This document shows positions 28,050 to 37,537 of a stretch of DNA of 64,000 nt, in pieces. The stretch spans positions 186,001 through 250,000 of the forward strand of contig JAQGEF010000001.1 of the NCBI GenBank assembly GCA_027854065.1. The letters are read 5' to 3'. This DNA comes from Polluticaenibacter yanchengensis (GTDB taxonomy: Bacteria; Bacteroidota; Bacteroidia; Chitinophagales; Chitinophagaceae). Every line of letters begins with the position of its first letter. Positions within the stretch are counted from its first letter, which is position 1. The notes beneath the pieces are model-generated. The model saw nothing but the letters and a program-made list of their open reading frames with translations. It did no database searches and was not told where the DNA came from. The position numbers were made by a program, and so were the translations under genes.

Positions 28050-29690
28050 CTACAAGCTTACACCGCGTTTCCAGGGAATAAAATCATCCTGGTTTAGCAA
28101 TACGGCTTTTGGTGTTACTTCGCCACTGGCCGCCTTAATGCAATACTCTAAAATATCTTCACCCATTTCTTCAATTGTTTTCTCACCATCGATGATCGGG
28201 CCTGTATTGATGTCGATAATATCGTGCATGCGTTTGTCTAACTTAGTGTTAGTAGCCACTTTAATAACCGGGCAAACCGGGTTACCTGTTGGCGTTCCCA
28301 AACCTGTTGTAAATAAAATAAGCGTTGCGCCACTACCTGCTTTACCGGTGGTTGCTTCCACATCGTTACCAGGTGTACAAACCAGGTTCAGACCTGGCTT
28401 AACTGCCGGTTCTGTATAATCCAATACATCTACTACCGGAGAAGTACCACCTTTTTTGGCAGCACCGGCACTCTTGATAGCATCGGTAATTAAACCATCT
28501 TTAATATTGCCCGGAGACGGGTTCATATAGAAACCGGAACCTACCGCTTCTGCAGCAGCATTGTAAGTGGTCATCAGGTGCATGAACTTGCGCGCTTTAT
28601 CTTCGTCGTAAGTGCGGTCTATAAAACCTTGTTCCTGTCCACAAAGCTCAGGGAACTCAGCCAATAAAACCGTACCGCCTAATGCTACCAATAGATCGGA
28701 AGTATAACCTACTGCAGGGTTTGCAGAAATACCACTGAAACCATCGCTACCGCCACATTTAACCCCTAACACCAGTTTAGATAATGGAGCAGGTGCGCGT
28801 TCAATTTTGTTGACTTCTACCAACCCTTCAAATGTTTTACGAATGGCTTCACCAATCAATTGCTCTTCGCTTTGCGATTGTTGCTGTTCGAAAATAAACG
28901 TTGGTTTATTGAAGTTCGGGTTACGGTCTTTCAGGTCTTTCTGAAAATCCTGAACCTGTAAGTTCTGGCAACCTAAACTTAAAACGGTAATACCGGCCAC
29001 ATTCGGATGATCTGCATAAGCAGCTAATAATTTGCTTAATACTGCAGCATCCTGGCGGATACCACCGCAACCACCCTGGTGATTTAAGAATTTAATACCG
29101 TCTATATTTTCAAAAACACGGTTTTTCTTTTGGTCGATAGCTGCGGACAGATCCACGCTTTCCAGGGTTTCGCCTTTTTTTAAAGCTTCTACCAACTGGT
29201 GGGTATAGCTTTTATATTTGGCAGTAACGGCATAACCTAATTCGTTGTGCATGGCTTCACGGATCACATCCAGGTTCCTGTTCTCACAGAAAACGGTAGG
29301 AATAAACAACCAGTAGTTGGCAGTACCCACACGACCATCTGCCCGGTGGTAACCATTGAACGTACGGCCTTCAAACTTGCTCACATCCGGCGCTGTCCAG
29401 TGAATGTCCGTTTTCCTATATTTAAATTGTTCTGCGGCATGTTTCGTATTATCGGTACTCATACGGCTTCCTTTAGGAATGTCGTATTGTGCTTTTCCTA
29501 CTAATACGCCGTACATGATGATTTCATCACCTTGTTTCATATCGTTCTCAAAGAACTTATGTTTGGCAGGAATATCTTCCAGCAATGTGTAAGAATTCCC
29601 GTTAAATTCAATAACCTGTCCTTTGGTCAGGTCCTGAAGCGCAACAATTACATTGTCACTTGCATGTACCTTAAGCACATTCTTTTTCAT
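28050..29690 (-). CDS. uxaA: Altronate dehydratase
   Basis: 546 aa. It dehydrates D-altronate to 2-keto-3-deoxygluconate. The N-terminal SAF-like domain (1-95) is joined to the UxaA/GarD catalytic part, with DGRVGTANYWLFIPTVFCEN, HQGGCGGIRQD, LGVKCGGSDGFSGISANPA and VVDVLDYTEP motifs. Cys residues in GCGG and KCGGSD are the expected Fe-binding type. It is encoded 74 bp after uxaB in the same direction, so it is probably in one transcript with it. Confidence 0.96.
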   Translation of the reverse strand: MKKNVLKVHASDNVIVALQDLTKGQVIEFNGNSYTLLEDIPAKHKFFENDMKQGDEIIMYGVLVGKAQYDIPKGSRMSTDNTKHAAEQFKYRKTDIHWTAPDVSKFEGRTFNGYHRADGRVGTANYWLFIPTVFCENRNLDVIREAMHNELGYAVTAKYKSYTHQLVEALKKGETLESVDLSAAIDQKKNRVFENIDGIKFLNHQGGCGGIRQDAAVLSKLLAAYADHPNVAGITVLSLGCQNLQVQDFQKDLKDRNPNFNKPTFIFEQQQSQSEEQLIGEAIRKTFEGLVEVNKIERAPAPLSKLVLGVKCGGSDGFSGISANPAVGYTSDLLVALGGTVLLAEFPELCGQEQGFIDRTYDEDKARKFMHLMTTYNAAAEAVGSGFYMNPSPGNIKDGLITDAIKSAGAAKKGGTSPVVDVLDYTEPAVKPGLNLVCTPGNDVEATTGKAGSGATLILFTTGLGTPTGNPVCPVIKVATNTKLDKRMHDIIDINTGPIIDGEKTIEEMGEDILEYCIKAASGEVTPKAVLLNQDDFIPWKRGVSL

Positions 29691-29764
29691 GTTCCAGTAT
29701 TTATTATTTAGTCGCTATTATTTTAAACCAATTGAATGAACTTACAGTTGCTAACCGGTTTTAA

Positions 29765-31228
29765 TTACAGTTTTTCCAGTTCCGCATTTACAGCTTCTGC
29801 AAATCCTTCAAATACAATTGCTTTATCCCACAAAGTTACATCTTCCAATACGGATTTCACCAGTGGCAAACCAGTATTAGCATTCCATTTGGAGTGCAAT
29901 AATTCGGCGTATTGGTCGGTAATTGTATATGCTTTTCCGTTAAGGGTACCTGCGAAACTACCATCCTCTTTTTTATCTGATTTCATAAAGCGGATATAAG
30001 CGGCAAAGCCTTTGGTAATATAGTCAGGGGCCGTTTGTTTGCGCTCGTAATAGTTATTTAAAATATCCAGGCAACGGCCTTTCATTTTTAATGAATATTG
30101 GGCTGTAATGTTTATCCATAAATGCTCCAGGAAAGGATTTGCATAACGGTCCAGTACGCTGGCGGCAAATGTTTGTGCATCTGCTTCGCTAATTTGCTCA
30201 CTCGTAATAGCAGGAATTATTTCTTCGTTCATCAATGCTTTTATGTGTGCAAAAAAGGCCGGATTAGCCATTGCTTCCTTTACTGTACTAAAGCCATTGA
30301 TTAATGCCCAACCGCAAGTAAAAGTATGTGAGCCATTCAATAAACGTAGTTTTAATTCTTTGAACTTGCTGATATCGCCTGTTAATACCACACCGCTATC
30401 AGCCTGGCTGAAACTTAATTTATCTTTAGTTGATTGTTTTTCTGTTTCAATAGCCCATAAGCGATAGACTTCACTCATAATAATCAGGTCATCTTTGTAC
30501 CCTAATTTAGTTTCTGCTTCTGCTTTATCCGCTGCTGTCAATTTACCGGGAACAATCCTGTCTACAAGTGTATTACAGAATTCATTGGCATTTTCTAACC
30601 AGTCTATAAATCCTTGTTCCAGGTTATGACGTTTTGCCTGTTCAAACACTACTGCTTTCAGTGATTTACCATTATCTGTGATCATTTCGGTTGGCACAAT
30701 TGCCAGGCCTTTATCTGCCGCGCCGTTAAAAGCTTTGTAACGTTCGTATAGTACGGCCGTTAGTTTACCCGGGAAGGATTTAGGAGGTGCTGCAAAAATA
30801 TCATCATCTACTAGCACAATGCCTACTTCGGTAGTATTGGAGATCACCACTTGCAACTCCGGATTTTTAGCCACTTCCAGGATCTCTGCCCACTGGCTGC
30901 TTGCCGCTACTACCCTACTGATGGCCGCATTTAAAACATACTCGTTCACCGTATTGCCATTTTCTAATCCACGAACTGCCAAAGTGTATAAACCATCCTG
31001 CGTCGCAAATTCATCCGCACCGCCTGTAGCAGTTGATTTTACCACCACCACACGTCCATTAAAAATGCCTTTTTTATTCGCTTTATCTATAAAATAATCC
31101 GGTAACCCGCGTAATAAAACACCGGTACCAAATTGTAATACTTTCTCCGGCAAATTAAAATACGCTTCAGAGGGCTTGTTTACAATATTCCCATCAATAC
31201 CTGCTACTAACGATTTATTTAAGCTCAT
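29765..31228 (-). CDS. uxaB: Tagaturonate reductase (altronate oxidoreductase)
   Basis: 487 aa, mannitol-dehydrogenase family. NADH-dependent reduction of tagaturonate to altronate. The Rossmann start is VLQFGTGVLLRGLPDYFI; a central NTTEVGIV; catalytic region KLRLLNGSHTFTCGWALI with the conserved Lys and Asn-Gly-Ser-His. It acts between UxaC and UxaA. A 662-bp repeat-filled gap separates it from the pectate lyase gene upstream. Confidence 0.95.
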   Translation of the reverse strand: MSLNKSLVAGIDGNIVNKPSEAYFNLPEKVLQFGTGVLLRGLPDYFIDKANKKGIFNGRVVVVKSTATGGADEFATQDGLYTLAVRGLENGNTVNEYVLNAAISRVVAASSQWAEILEVAKNPELQVVISNTTEVGIVLVDDDIFAAPPKSFPGKLTAVLYERYKAFNGAADKGLAIVPTEMITDNGKSLKAVVFEQAKRHNLEQGFIDWLENANEFCNTLVDRIVPGKLTAADKAEAETKLGYKDDLIIMSEVYRLWAIETEKQSTKDKLSFSQADSGVVLTGDISKFKELKLRLLNGSHTFTCGWALINGFSTVKEAMANPAFFAHIKALMNEEIIPAITSEQISEADAQTFAASVLDRYANPFLEHLWINITAQYSLKMKGRCLDILNNYYERKQTAPDYITKGFAAYIRFMKSDKKEDGSFAGTLNGKAYTITDQYAELLHSKWNANTGLPLVKSVLEDVTLWDKAIVFEGFAEAVNAELEKL

Positions 31229-31254
31229 ATTTATAAAATATTCTTTATTTCAAT

Positions 31255-31332
31255 TTTCTTTTTTATTGAGCGACCGGATGTGCTACTATTAAACATCGTT
31301 GTGTCACTCACTGGAGCGGCATTGCTACTATG
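31255..31332 (+). repeat. Family D dispersed repeat, copy 3
   Basis: TTTTTTATTGAGCGA, GTGCTACTATTAA, CATCGTTGTGTCACTCACTG, GCTACTATG. It lies in the leader region 30 bp upstream of uxaB. The left flank TTTCAATTTT is shared with copy 4 at 60340. Confidence 0.75.
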
Positions 31333-31433
31333 CTGCTTAGCGAAGTTATTGTTCAGTAGTTAAACAGATATCCCGTACCTACGGCTAGGCCATTTGACTC
31401 TATTCCAGCCATTAAATTCCGCTCTAACAGTGA

Positions 31434-31875
31434 ACAGTCATTCTGAACGCAGTGCAAAAAATCTCCGCCGTAATTATCAGGGGATTTTTCCTCGGGCTAT
31501 CTCTATTTCAAAGTAGCTTCTATTTCACCTCGTCAAAATGACTGTGATTGTGAGTATTACTGAAACTCAATAGTCATTCTGAGCGCAGAGAAGAATGACA
31601 TGCTGATTTCTGAACGCAGTGCAAAAAATCTCCATCGTAATAGCCGGGGGATTTTTCCTCGGCTATCTCTATTTCAAAGTAGCTTCTATTTCACCTCGTC
31701 AAAATGACTGTGATTGTGAGTATTCCTGAAACTCAATAGTCATTCTAGCGCAGTGAAGAATGACATGCTCATTTCTGAACGCAGTGCAAAAAAACTCCGC
31801 CTTAATTGCCAGGGGATTTTTCCTCGGATTATCTCCATTTCAAAGTAGCTTCCATTTCACCTCGTCAAAATGACT
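31434..31875. repeat. Family C tandem array, about 2.7 units of 166 bp
   Basis: CTGAACGCAGTGCAAAAAA recurs at 31443, 31610 and 31775 (steps 167 and 165). Each unit then has GGGGATTTTTCCTCGG, ATTTCAAAGTAGCTTC and ATTTCACCTCGTCAAAATGA. AAAAATCTCC pairs with GGGGATTTTT inside a unit. It separates the pectate lyase gene from uxaB. Confidence 0.85.
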
Positions 31876-31890
31876 ACTACTCCCCATTTA

Positions 31891-32949
31891 CTACCCTTCT
31901 ATTTTCTTAATCCACTTTGGATATAAATTATTTAGCAATTTATCGGCACCGCTCACATACCAGGAATAACCCATACTTCTTTCCTGGTCTATCTCTGAAA
32001 GGTTATACTTCTTTATACCATCCCTGTCTGAGAAAAAAGGCCTGTTGGTACCAATTTCATAAAATCTTGCCCATAATGCTTTTGCCGATGAATCAGCTAC
32101 CAGCGTTCTTTTATAGCCTGAAGAGATGGTTGTGTCACGAATGACATCATATCTATAGCCTTCTATTTTTACTTTTTCAAACCAGTTAACCGCACTTTTT
32201 ACTGCATTGATCACTTCGGGAGACGGATTTTCTATCTGCATTAAATATTCCACGATGGCAACAGATTCACCGCCGCTGATGGAAGTTAGCTCGAAAGACC
32301 TTGCGGGCCTGGCTTCCAGGGTTACATTATCATGTTGTGCACACCATGCTGTTAAAACACCATCTACCTTTATCTGGCATTTTAAAATACAGGCAACGGC
32401 TTTATCGTTCGCTTTTTTTAGCTTATTGATCAATTTCTCGCTAAATAGCGCTGTGTATTCCGGTTTTGTATAAATCAATTTCAAGGTCTGCATCACATTG
32501 GTCATGGCATTATCATTGAAAGTGATATATTTCCGGTACCCTTTATCATCCGGATAAAATTGTGGCCAGCCACCATTCGCGTATTGCGCATTTAATAAAT
32601 AGTTCAGGCTCTTTTCTACCGACTTTAAATATTCTTTATTCTGAGTTTTGATATAAGCAGTGAGTAAGTACTTAATTTCTTTGGTAGTGGCGTTATTATC
32701 AATAGTAGAATAAATATCGTTCCTCGACTTTTTTATTTCTGCTTTTACATCATCACTATAGGTAATATCGTATTTAAAGGTTTTAGCATTCCAATGCTTC
32801 GGCCATCCACCATTAGGATTCTGGAACAATAACATATTATCGGCCTGCAGATCCTGTGCTGAAACTGACCGGGCAAAAACAAAAAACGGCAATAGCCATA
32901 AAATAGCTATTACCTTTTTTGAATATAATTTAAAGCTGAATGCTTTCAT
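31891..32949 (-). CDS. Pectate lyase, family PL10
   Basis: 352 aa with a signal peptide (hydrophobic ILWLLPFFVFARSVSAQ). It cleaves polygalacturonate by beta-elimination outside the cytoplasm. PL10 signatures: NPNGGWPKHWN, NGGWPQFYPD, FNDNAMTNVM, WCAQHDNVTLEARPARSFE and the C-terminal MGYSWYVSG. The start is only 4 bp after the GH105 stop, so the two are translationally coupled. It works with GH28 and GH105 on pectin; its unsaturated products are the usual substrates of the GH105 enzyme. Confidence 0.92.
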   Translation of the reverse strand: MKAFSFKLYSKKVIAILWLLPFFVFARSVSAQDLQADNMLLFQNPNGGWPKHWNAKTFKYDITYSDDVKAEIKKSRNDIYSTIDNNATTKEIKYLLTAYIKTQNKEYLKSVEKSLNYLLNAQYANGGWPQFYPDDKGYRKYITFNDNAMTNVMQTLKLIYTKPEYTALFSEKLINKLKKANDKAVACILKCQIKVDGVLTAWCAQHDNVTLEARPARSFELTSISGGESVAIVEYLMQIENPSPEVINAVKSAVNWFEKVKIEGYRYDVIRDTTISSGYKRTLVADSSAKALWARFYEIGTNRPFFSDRDGIKKYNLSEIDQERSMGYSWYVSGADKLLNNLYPKWIKKIEG

Positions 32950-32953
32950 ATAA

Positions 32954-34909
32954 TTATTTTTTTACAGCGGATTTTTTAATCACCCATTTCACCAATTCAT
33001 TGGCCGCTTCAAAGTTTTGATATTCTGCAGGTATTTTTCTGCCATCGGTGTACTCGTTATATAACCATGGGTCACCAATTGCAAATACGCTTCCTTTTCC
33101 TACTTTAGCGGTGGCTATTACGACATCCCCATTATCAGCTTTTACCAGTGCTTTAGCAGGTTTCTTCGCTTCTATAATTGAAATTTCCTTTACATAAATC
33201 TTTTTCGTGTTTTTGAAAATTTCATTCTTTTTAATAGCAACAGCGCCTGTGGCATAATCATTTCCTTTTACAAAATTGCGCCCCTGGTTAGAAAAATTAA
33301 TTCCAAACCTGTTGGCAAGGATATTCGTGTGCTGTAAATCGCAGTTGGCAGAATCGTTCGTCATCAGCACCAATACACCGCCATTATTTACCCAATCGTA
33401 AATGGCCTGTGCAGAGGCTTCTGTGATGTAGTTAGGATTTTTATTATCCTTTAAACCGTCCGGATCTACGATGATATAGATATCGGCATTTTTAAGGTTT
33501 TCTGCTGTCGGAGCTGTTTTTAAAGTCAGTGTATCGACTCCATGTTTTGTAAATACAGAACCTAACAGGGAGAAACCGTTGTTATCTTTTTCATCCCAGG
33601 TATAATGCCATTGGGTATTATTTCCAAACGCGTCTTTTTTGAATTCGTTATTGAAATAATAATCTAAAACAACATTTTTGCCTTTACCTAATTGAGTGGT
33701 TTCGATGATGTCCATTTCCACAGCTGTTTTGATAAACGCGCCTAAACCTTTTGGATCATCCTGAACTACTTTTTCGCTCATGTAGTATTCAAAGCTGCCG
33801 TCGCGATATGGCTTACCGCCTAAACCGCTGACACTTACGGTACCTTCAAAGTGGTAATTACCTTCAGCATCTTTGGAAATGAATTTATCTACCAAGCCTT
33901 TGTATCCTTTTTTGGCCGGTATTAAATAAGATTCGTTTAAGTACCCGTTGCGGACTCCTTTTGCCATGGCATATACAAACATGGTGGTACCAGAGGATTC
34001 CAGGTAGTTTTCCTTATAGTTTGGCAGGTTTAATAAGTTCCACCAGGTGCCGGTTTTATCATCCTGTACTTTAATGATGGCATCTAATGTTCGTGTGAGG
34101 ATATCAATTAAAACCTGGCGTTTTTCGTAATCTCTTGGTATGTAGTCTAAAGCATCTACTATGCCCATTACATACCAACCTACTGCCCTGGACCAGAAAT
34201 GTTGGGATAAGCCTGTTTCTTTATTCGCCCATTGTTCCTGGCGGCTTTCATCATAACCATGATACAATAAACCTGTTTTAGGATCGCGGGCATTTTTTTC
34301 CATTAACACGAACTGGTTAACGACTTCATCGAAGTATTTTTTATCGCCTTTTAAAGCGGCTAATTCTGTGCTGAAACCTTCTGCCATGTACAGGCCATCC
34401 ATCCACATCTGGTACGGATAACGCAGCTTATGCCAGTAACCTCCTTCTTTGGTTTTTGGCTGTTCGCTTAGCTGCTGCTTGATATACTCTATGGCGCGTA
34501 AATATTTTTTATTGCCGGTTACTTTGTATAAAGTAATGAGTGCACGGCCGGTCAATATATTGTCTAAATTGTAATCTTCTATTTTGAAGGCATTGAAATT
34601 GCCCTCTTTATCGAAGTGGACTTCCATGGCGGTACGAATTGTTTCGTAGTATTTCGGATCGCCTGTTTTGTACCACAATGCTTCGAAACCGTTGGTTAAA
34701 ACGCCACGTTCGTATGTCCAGTGTGCGCCTTTTCCTCTACGGGATGCTAATTCACTGGTATTATTGATGTTTAATGAATCTCCCCAGATCTTTAATGCTG
34801 TGGCTGCTACTTTTTCGCCATAGCCTGTAGCTTGTGCCATTAAATTGCCGGATGAAGTGAAAAGTAAACCGCAACCCAGAACTGCACATTTTATATTTTT
34901 AAAACTCAT
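32954..34909 (-). CDS. GH105-type unsaturated rhamnogalacturonyl hydrolase with C-terminal DUF4350-like domain
   Basis: 651 aa with a signal peptide ending LMAQA. Residues 25-380 form the (alpha/alpha)6 barrel of GH88/GH105: ALWYKTGDPKYYE, YPYQMWMDGLYMAEGF (Asp acid/base region), FWSRAVGWYVMGIVDAL, YLESSGTTMFVYAMAKGVRN. Residues about 425-650 form a second domain with ADIYIIVDPDG, GGVLVLMTNDSANCD and GDPWLYNEY, resembling the DUF4350/GATase-like module often attached to such enzymes. It removes unsaturated galacturonyl ends from pectin oligomers. Downstream PL10 overlaps functionally and is 4 bp away. Confidence 0.9.
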   Translation of the reverse strand: MSFKNIKCAVLGCGLLFTSSGNLMAQATGYGEKVAATALKIWGDSLNINNTSELASRRGKGAHWTYERGVLTNGFEALWYKTGDPKYYETIRTAMEVHFDKEGNFNAFKIEDYNLDNILTGRALITLYKVTGNKKYLRAIEYIKQQLSEQPKTKEGGYWHKLRYPYQMWMDGLYMAEGFSTELAALKGDKKYFDEVVNQFVLMEKNARDPKTGLLYHGYDESRQEQWANKETGLSQHFWSRAVGWYVMGIVDALDYIPRDYEKRQVLIDILTRTLDAIIKVQDDKTGTWWNLLNLPNYKENYLESSGTTMFVYAMAKGVRNGYLNESYLIPAKKGYKGLVDKFISKDAEGNYHFEGTVSVSGLGGKPYRDGSFEYYMSEKVVQDDPKGLGAFIKTAVEMDIIETTQLGKGKNVVLDYYFNNEFKKDAFGNNTQWHYTWDEKDNNGFSLLGSVFTKHGVDTLTLKTAPTAENLKNADIYIIVDPDGLKDNKNPNYITEASAQAIYDWVNNGGVLVLMTNDSANCDLQHTNILANRFGINFSNQGRNFVKGNDYATGAVAIKKNEIFKNTKKIYVKEISIIEAKKPAKALVKADNGDVVIATAKVGKGSVFAIGDPWLYNEYTDGRKIPAEYQNFEAANELVKWVIKKSAVKK

Positions 34910-34976
34910 TACACTTGTATTAAATTCTTCTGTTTACCAAATTTGAGCTGTCAAACTCTTTTAAAATAATGTGTAC

Positions 34977-35057
34977 GGCTGAACAGAATATTCAACCGTA
35001 CAAGGGAGTGACACAACGATGCTACATAGTAGTACTACTGATCGCTCAATAAAAAAA
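34977..35057 (-). repeat. Family D dispersed repeat, copy 5
   Basis: Reverse orientation, starting directly after the GH28 stop codon with TTTTTTTATTGAGCGATCAG, then GCATCGTTGTGTCACTCCCT. At its end TGTACGG and CCGTACA form a hairpin that could act as a terminator for GH28. Confidence 0.75.
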
Positions 35058-36695
35058 CTATTTTATAGTGATTACTTTTGAATCTGCTCCATAAGCTGCT
35101 TCAAAAGTTTTATCTGCATTTTTTGTATCTGCTTTATTGATGGTCACATTTTTGGAACGCCCGCCCTGGATATCCATCAATAATGGTGTTTTGTTATAAT
35201 TTAAACCGTTGAATGAAATGTTTTTACTGTTTAAAATGTAAACGGGTGCGTCTTTGGAAGTGGCGAAAATATTTACGTTTTTGAAGCTGATATTTTCTGC
35301 TTCCTGGCAATCGATGCCTTGCTCTGCCTGGATGGTTATATTTTCCATTTTGATGTTCTTAACGCTCATTTCCGGAACACCACGAAGGAAAATTCCTTTA
35401 TGGGCACCGCTTACCACGACATTATTTATACTGATATTCCTGAACTGAGGGGTGGTTTCATCAACGGCTTTGTATTCTACTTTAGGTGGCTGGCGCTTTT
35501 CGCCGTTTTGTGGTACCGGGTCTACTGCTTCGTAATACATGTCGAATAAAATAGCTTCCCCCGGAATATCTTTCATGTTGATATTGTTTAAGGTAATATT
35601 TTCTACGATTCCGCCACGGCCACGGGTTGTTTTAAAACGGATACCGATGTCTGTACCTATAAATGTACAGTTCTCCACATGTATGTTCCTGGCACCGCCA
35701 CTCATTTCGCTACCTACCACGAAACCGCCGTGTGCCTGGTACACGACACAGTTGCGTACCAGGACGTTTTGTGTAGGCATGCCGCGTTTACGGCCTTCTT
35801 CGTTGCGACCGCTTTTAATACAAATAGCATCGTCGCCTACATCAAAATAAGTATCTTCTATTAGTACACTGCTGCATGACTCAAGGTCTAAACCATCGCC
35901 ATTTTGTGCATACCATGGATTTTTGATTTTTAATTTGCGGATAACGATATTATCACTCATTAATGGATGCACGTTCCACGCTGCGGAATTTTGAAATGTG
36001 ACGCCTTCGAGCAATATCTGGCTACATTTTTCCAGGACGATTAAATTGGGGCGTAGAAAGTCTTTATAAGCCAGGGCTTTTTCATAAGTAGCGCCATCTG
36101 CAATTACACCGGCATTTTTAGTTTTGGCACCAACAGCAAATTTCTCTGAAGGGAACCAGCTTTTTTTATCATCGCTCAGGACGCCTCCACTTGCTATTTT
36201 ATTTTTCCACTGGCTTTCGGTGAGTTTGCTTTTTTTAACGTAGCGCCATGCATCGCCCCAACCATCGATAACACCGCCACCTGTAATGGCAATATTGGTT
36301 TGATTTTTGGCATATATGGGACTTTCATTTCTGAATGCGCCTAAACCTTCCCAATTGGTTTCAATGATTTTATACTGGTTGAAATCGTTGGTAAATTGTA
36401 AGAATGCATCTGTTTCCAGGTACAAATTGACGTTGCTTTTTAAAACTATTGGCCCGGTTAACCAGAAACCGCGTGGAATTTTAACGACACCGCCACCATT
36501 GGCATTTACCTGATTAATGGCATCGTTGATACTTTTAGTATTTAAAAAGATACCGTCGCTAACGGCGCCGAACTTTACAATACTAACCGTATCTTTTTTA
36601 AACGAGGTTTGTTTGATGGCCGGCATTTTTTGTGCAAATCCGGATACACCAATACTGGCACATAGAACAAAGGCTAAATGTTTGAAAGTACGCAT
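35058..36695 (-). CDS. Polygalacturonase, family GH28
   Basis: 545 aa with a signal peptide ending SGFAQ. Right-handed beta-helix. Catalytic motifs in order: NGDGLDLESC, GDDAICIKSG (the two Asp), AHGGFVVGSEM, and RFKTTRGRGG (family RIK). It hydrolyses alpha-1,4-galacturonan in the periplasm or outside. It is the first gene of the pectin block; GH105 follows after 148 bp holding a family D repeat. A 16-bp palindrome lies 16-31 bp upstream of the start. Confidence 0.95.
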   Translation of the reverse strand: MRTFKHLAFVLCASIGVSGFAQKMPAIKQTSFKKDTVSIVKFGAVSDGIFLNTKSINDAINQVNANGGGVVKIPRGFWLTGPIVLKSNVNLYLETDAFLQFTNDFNQYKIIETNWEGLGAFRNESPIYAKNQTNIAITGGGVIDGWGDAWRYVKKSKLTESQWKNKIASGGVLSDDKKSWFPSEKFAVGAKTKNAGVIADGATYEKALAYKDFLRPNLIVLEKCSQILLEGVTFQNSAAWNVHPLMSDNIVIRKLKIKNPWYAQNGDGLDLESCSSVLIEDTYFDVGDDAICIKSGRNEEGRKRGMPTQNVLVRNCVVYQAHGGFVVGSEMSGGARNIHVENCTFIGTDIGIRFKTTRGRGGIVENITLNNINMKDIPGEAILFDMYYEAVDPVPQNGEKRQPPKVEYKAVDETTPQFRNISINNVVVSGAHKGIFLRGVPEMSVKNIKMENITIQAEQGIDCQEAENISFKNVNIFATSKDAPVYILNSKNISFNGLNYNKTPLLMDIQGGRSKNVTINKADTKNADKTFEAAYGADSKVITIK

Positions 36696-36710
36696 GACAA
36701 CAATCTGTAT

Positions 36711-36726
36711 CTGTTTTATAAAACAG
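36711..36726. promoter_or_regulatory. 16-bp perfect palindrome before the GH28 gene
   Basis: CTGTTTTATAAAACAG, 16-31 bp upstream of the ATG. It could be an operator or a leader hairpin. No second copy was noticed at the other pectin genes. Confidence 0.35.
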
Positions 36727-37087
36727 TCTTTTATTAAATAAATGTGATTCTTCTACTGAATACTATTGTTTGCTGGTAAAATTAAACAATTTGCAAAAAG
36801 AATAGAAGAGTCTTGAAGATTTACTTGAAAATTGTACAATTCTATTGAAATAAAGTGGTTTAGAAAAAGGGTTATTTGTTTTAATTTACGCAATCGTTAC
36901 CATTGTGCTTTGTGGCAAGGGCATCGGGAGGCTTATACTAATAATACATAAATTAATGATTAACAAATAATTAAAAATAATTAAAATAAAATATTCATAA
37001 TTTAATAACAAACAGACTGTTAATAATTGTCAAATTGACGATTACAAAATTAAAAATATATTTTTTTTGTTTTTTATGTTAAAAAAT

Positions 37088-37117
37088 TTTGAAATTTTAA
37101 AAATGATTATATATTTG
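37088..37117 (+). promoter_or_regulatory. Promoter candidate of the small RNA
   Basis: TTTG at 37088-37091, 18-bp spacer, TATATTTG at 37110-37117, an exact TAnnTTTG box. No ORF follows on this strand. Confidence 0.6.
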
Positions 37118-37121
37118 CCGT

Positions 37122-37320
37122 ACCAGAGAAAAAAAAATGGGTCCTCTGTAGAAACAGACGACCTTAACGATTGCTTGCTATATGAAAAATTTTAAAAATC
37201 TTGATTAAGATTGAAAGCAGCTAATACGGACCTTATCGATTGTTTTGCTTTGCTTTATATGAAAATCTGCTTTCGAATACAAAAATAGCCACGAAAATTG
37301 CATCGTGGCTATTTTATTTC
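37122..37320 (+). ncRNA. Candidate structured small RNA, about 195 nt
   Basis: It lies between the promoter at 37088-37117 and a terminator at 37282-37315, with no open frame. A first hairpin (37140-37163) pairs GGTC/GACC and TCTGT/ACAGA around AGAA. A second long-range helix pairs GAAAGCAG (37213-37220) with CTGCTTTC (37267-37274). Two similar segments, GACCTTAACGATTG (37160) and GACCTTATCGATTG (37228), are each followed by TATATGAAAA, suggesting an internal duplication. It matches no RNA family I can identify by eye; a 6S-like RNA or regulatory sRNA are the options. Confidence 0.5.
37282..37315 (+). terminator. Intrinsic terminator of the candidate small RNA
   Basis: 13-bp perfect arms AAAATAGCCACGA (37282-37294) and TCGTGGCTATTTT (37303-37315). 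The T-rich sides would allow function in both directions. Confidence 0.8.
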
Positions 37321-37485
37321 CAGGTCTTTTTGACTTCCAAATAATTTAATTAACAATTAAATTATTGAATAACAAACAATTGAGTCATTTTTTAACATTA
37401 CATCCAACAAAAATAAACTTGCAAAAAAATGTATTTTATTGCAAAATATTGCAAGAAGTACTATAAAAGTAAGCTGCTGAAATGA

Positions 37486-37515
37486 AAAATGGCCCGCCAG
37501 TTAGCGGACCATTTT
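37486..37515 (-). terminator. Intrinsic terminator of the metalloprotease gene
   Basis: Arms AAAATGG-CCGC and GCGG-CCATTTT (37486-37497, 37504-37515) with one internal mismatch; 22 bp after the stop, T-run on the minus strand. Confidence 0.8.
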
Positions 37516-37537
37516 GTGATTTTAATCCTGAAACGAT

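Noticed and set aside
27440..31875. Possible CRISPR-like repeats
   Set aside because: Units are about 166 bp, and the units themselves are repeated with no unique spacers; no cas genes nearby.
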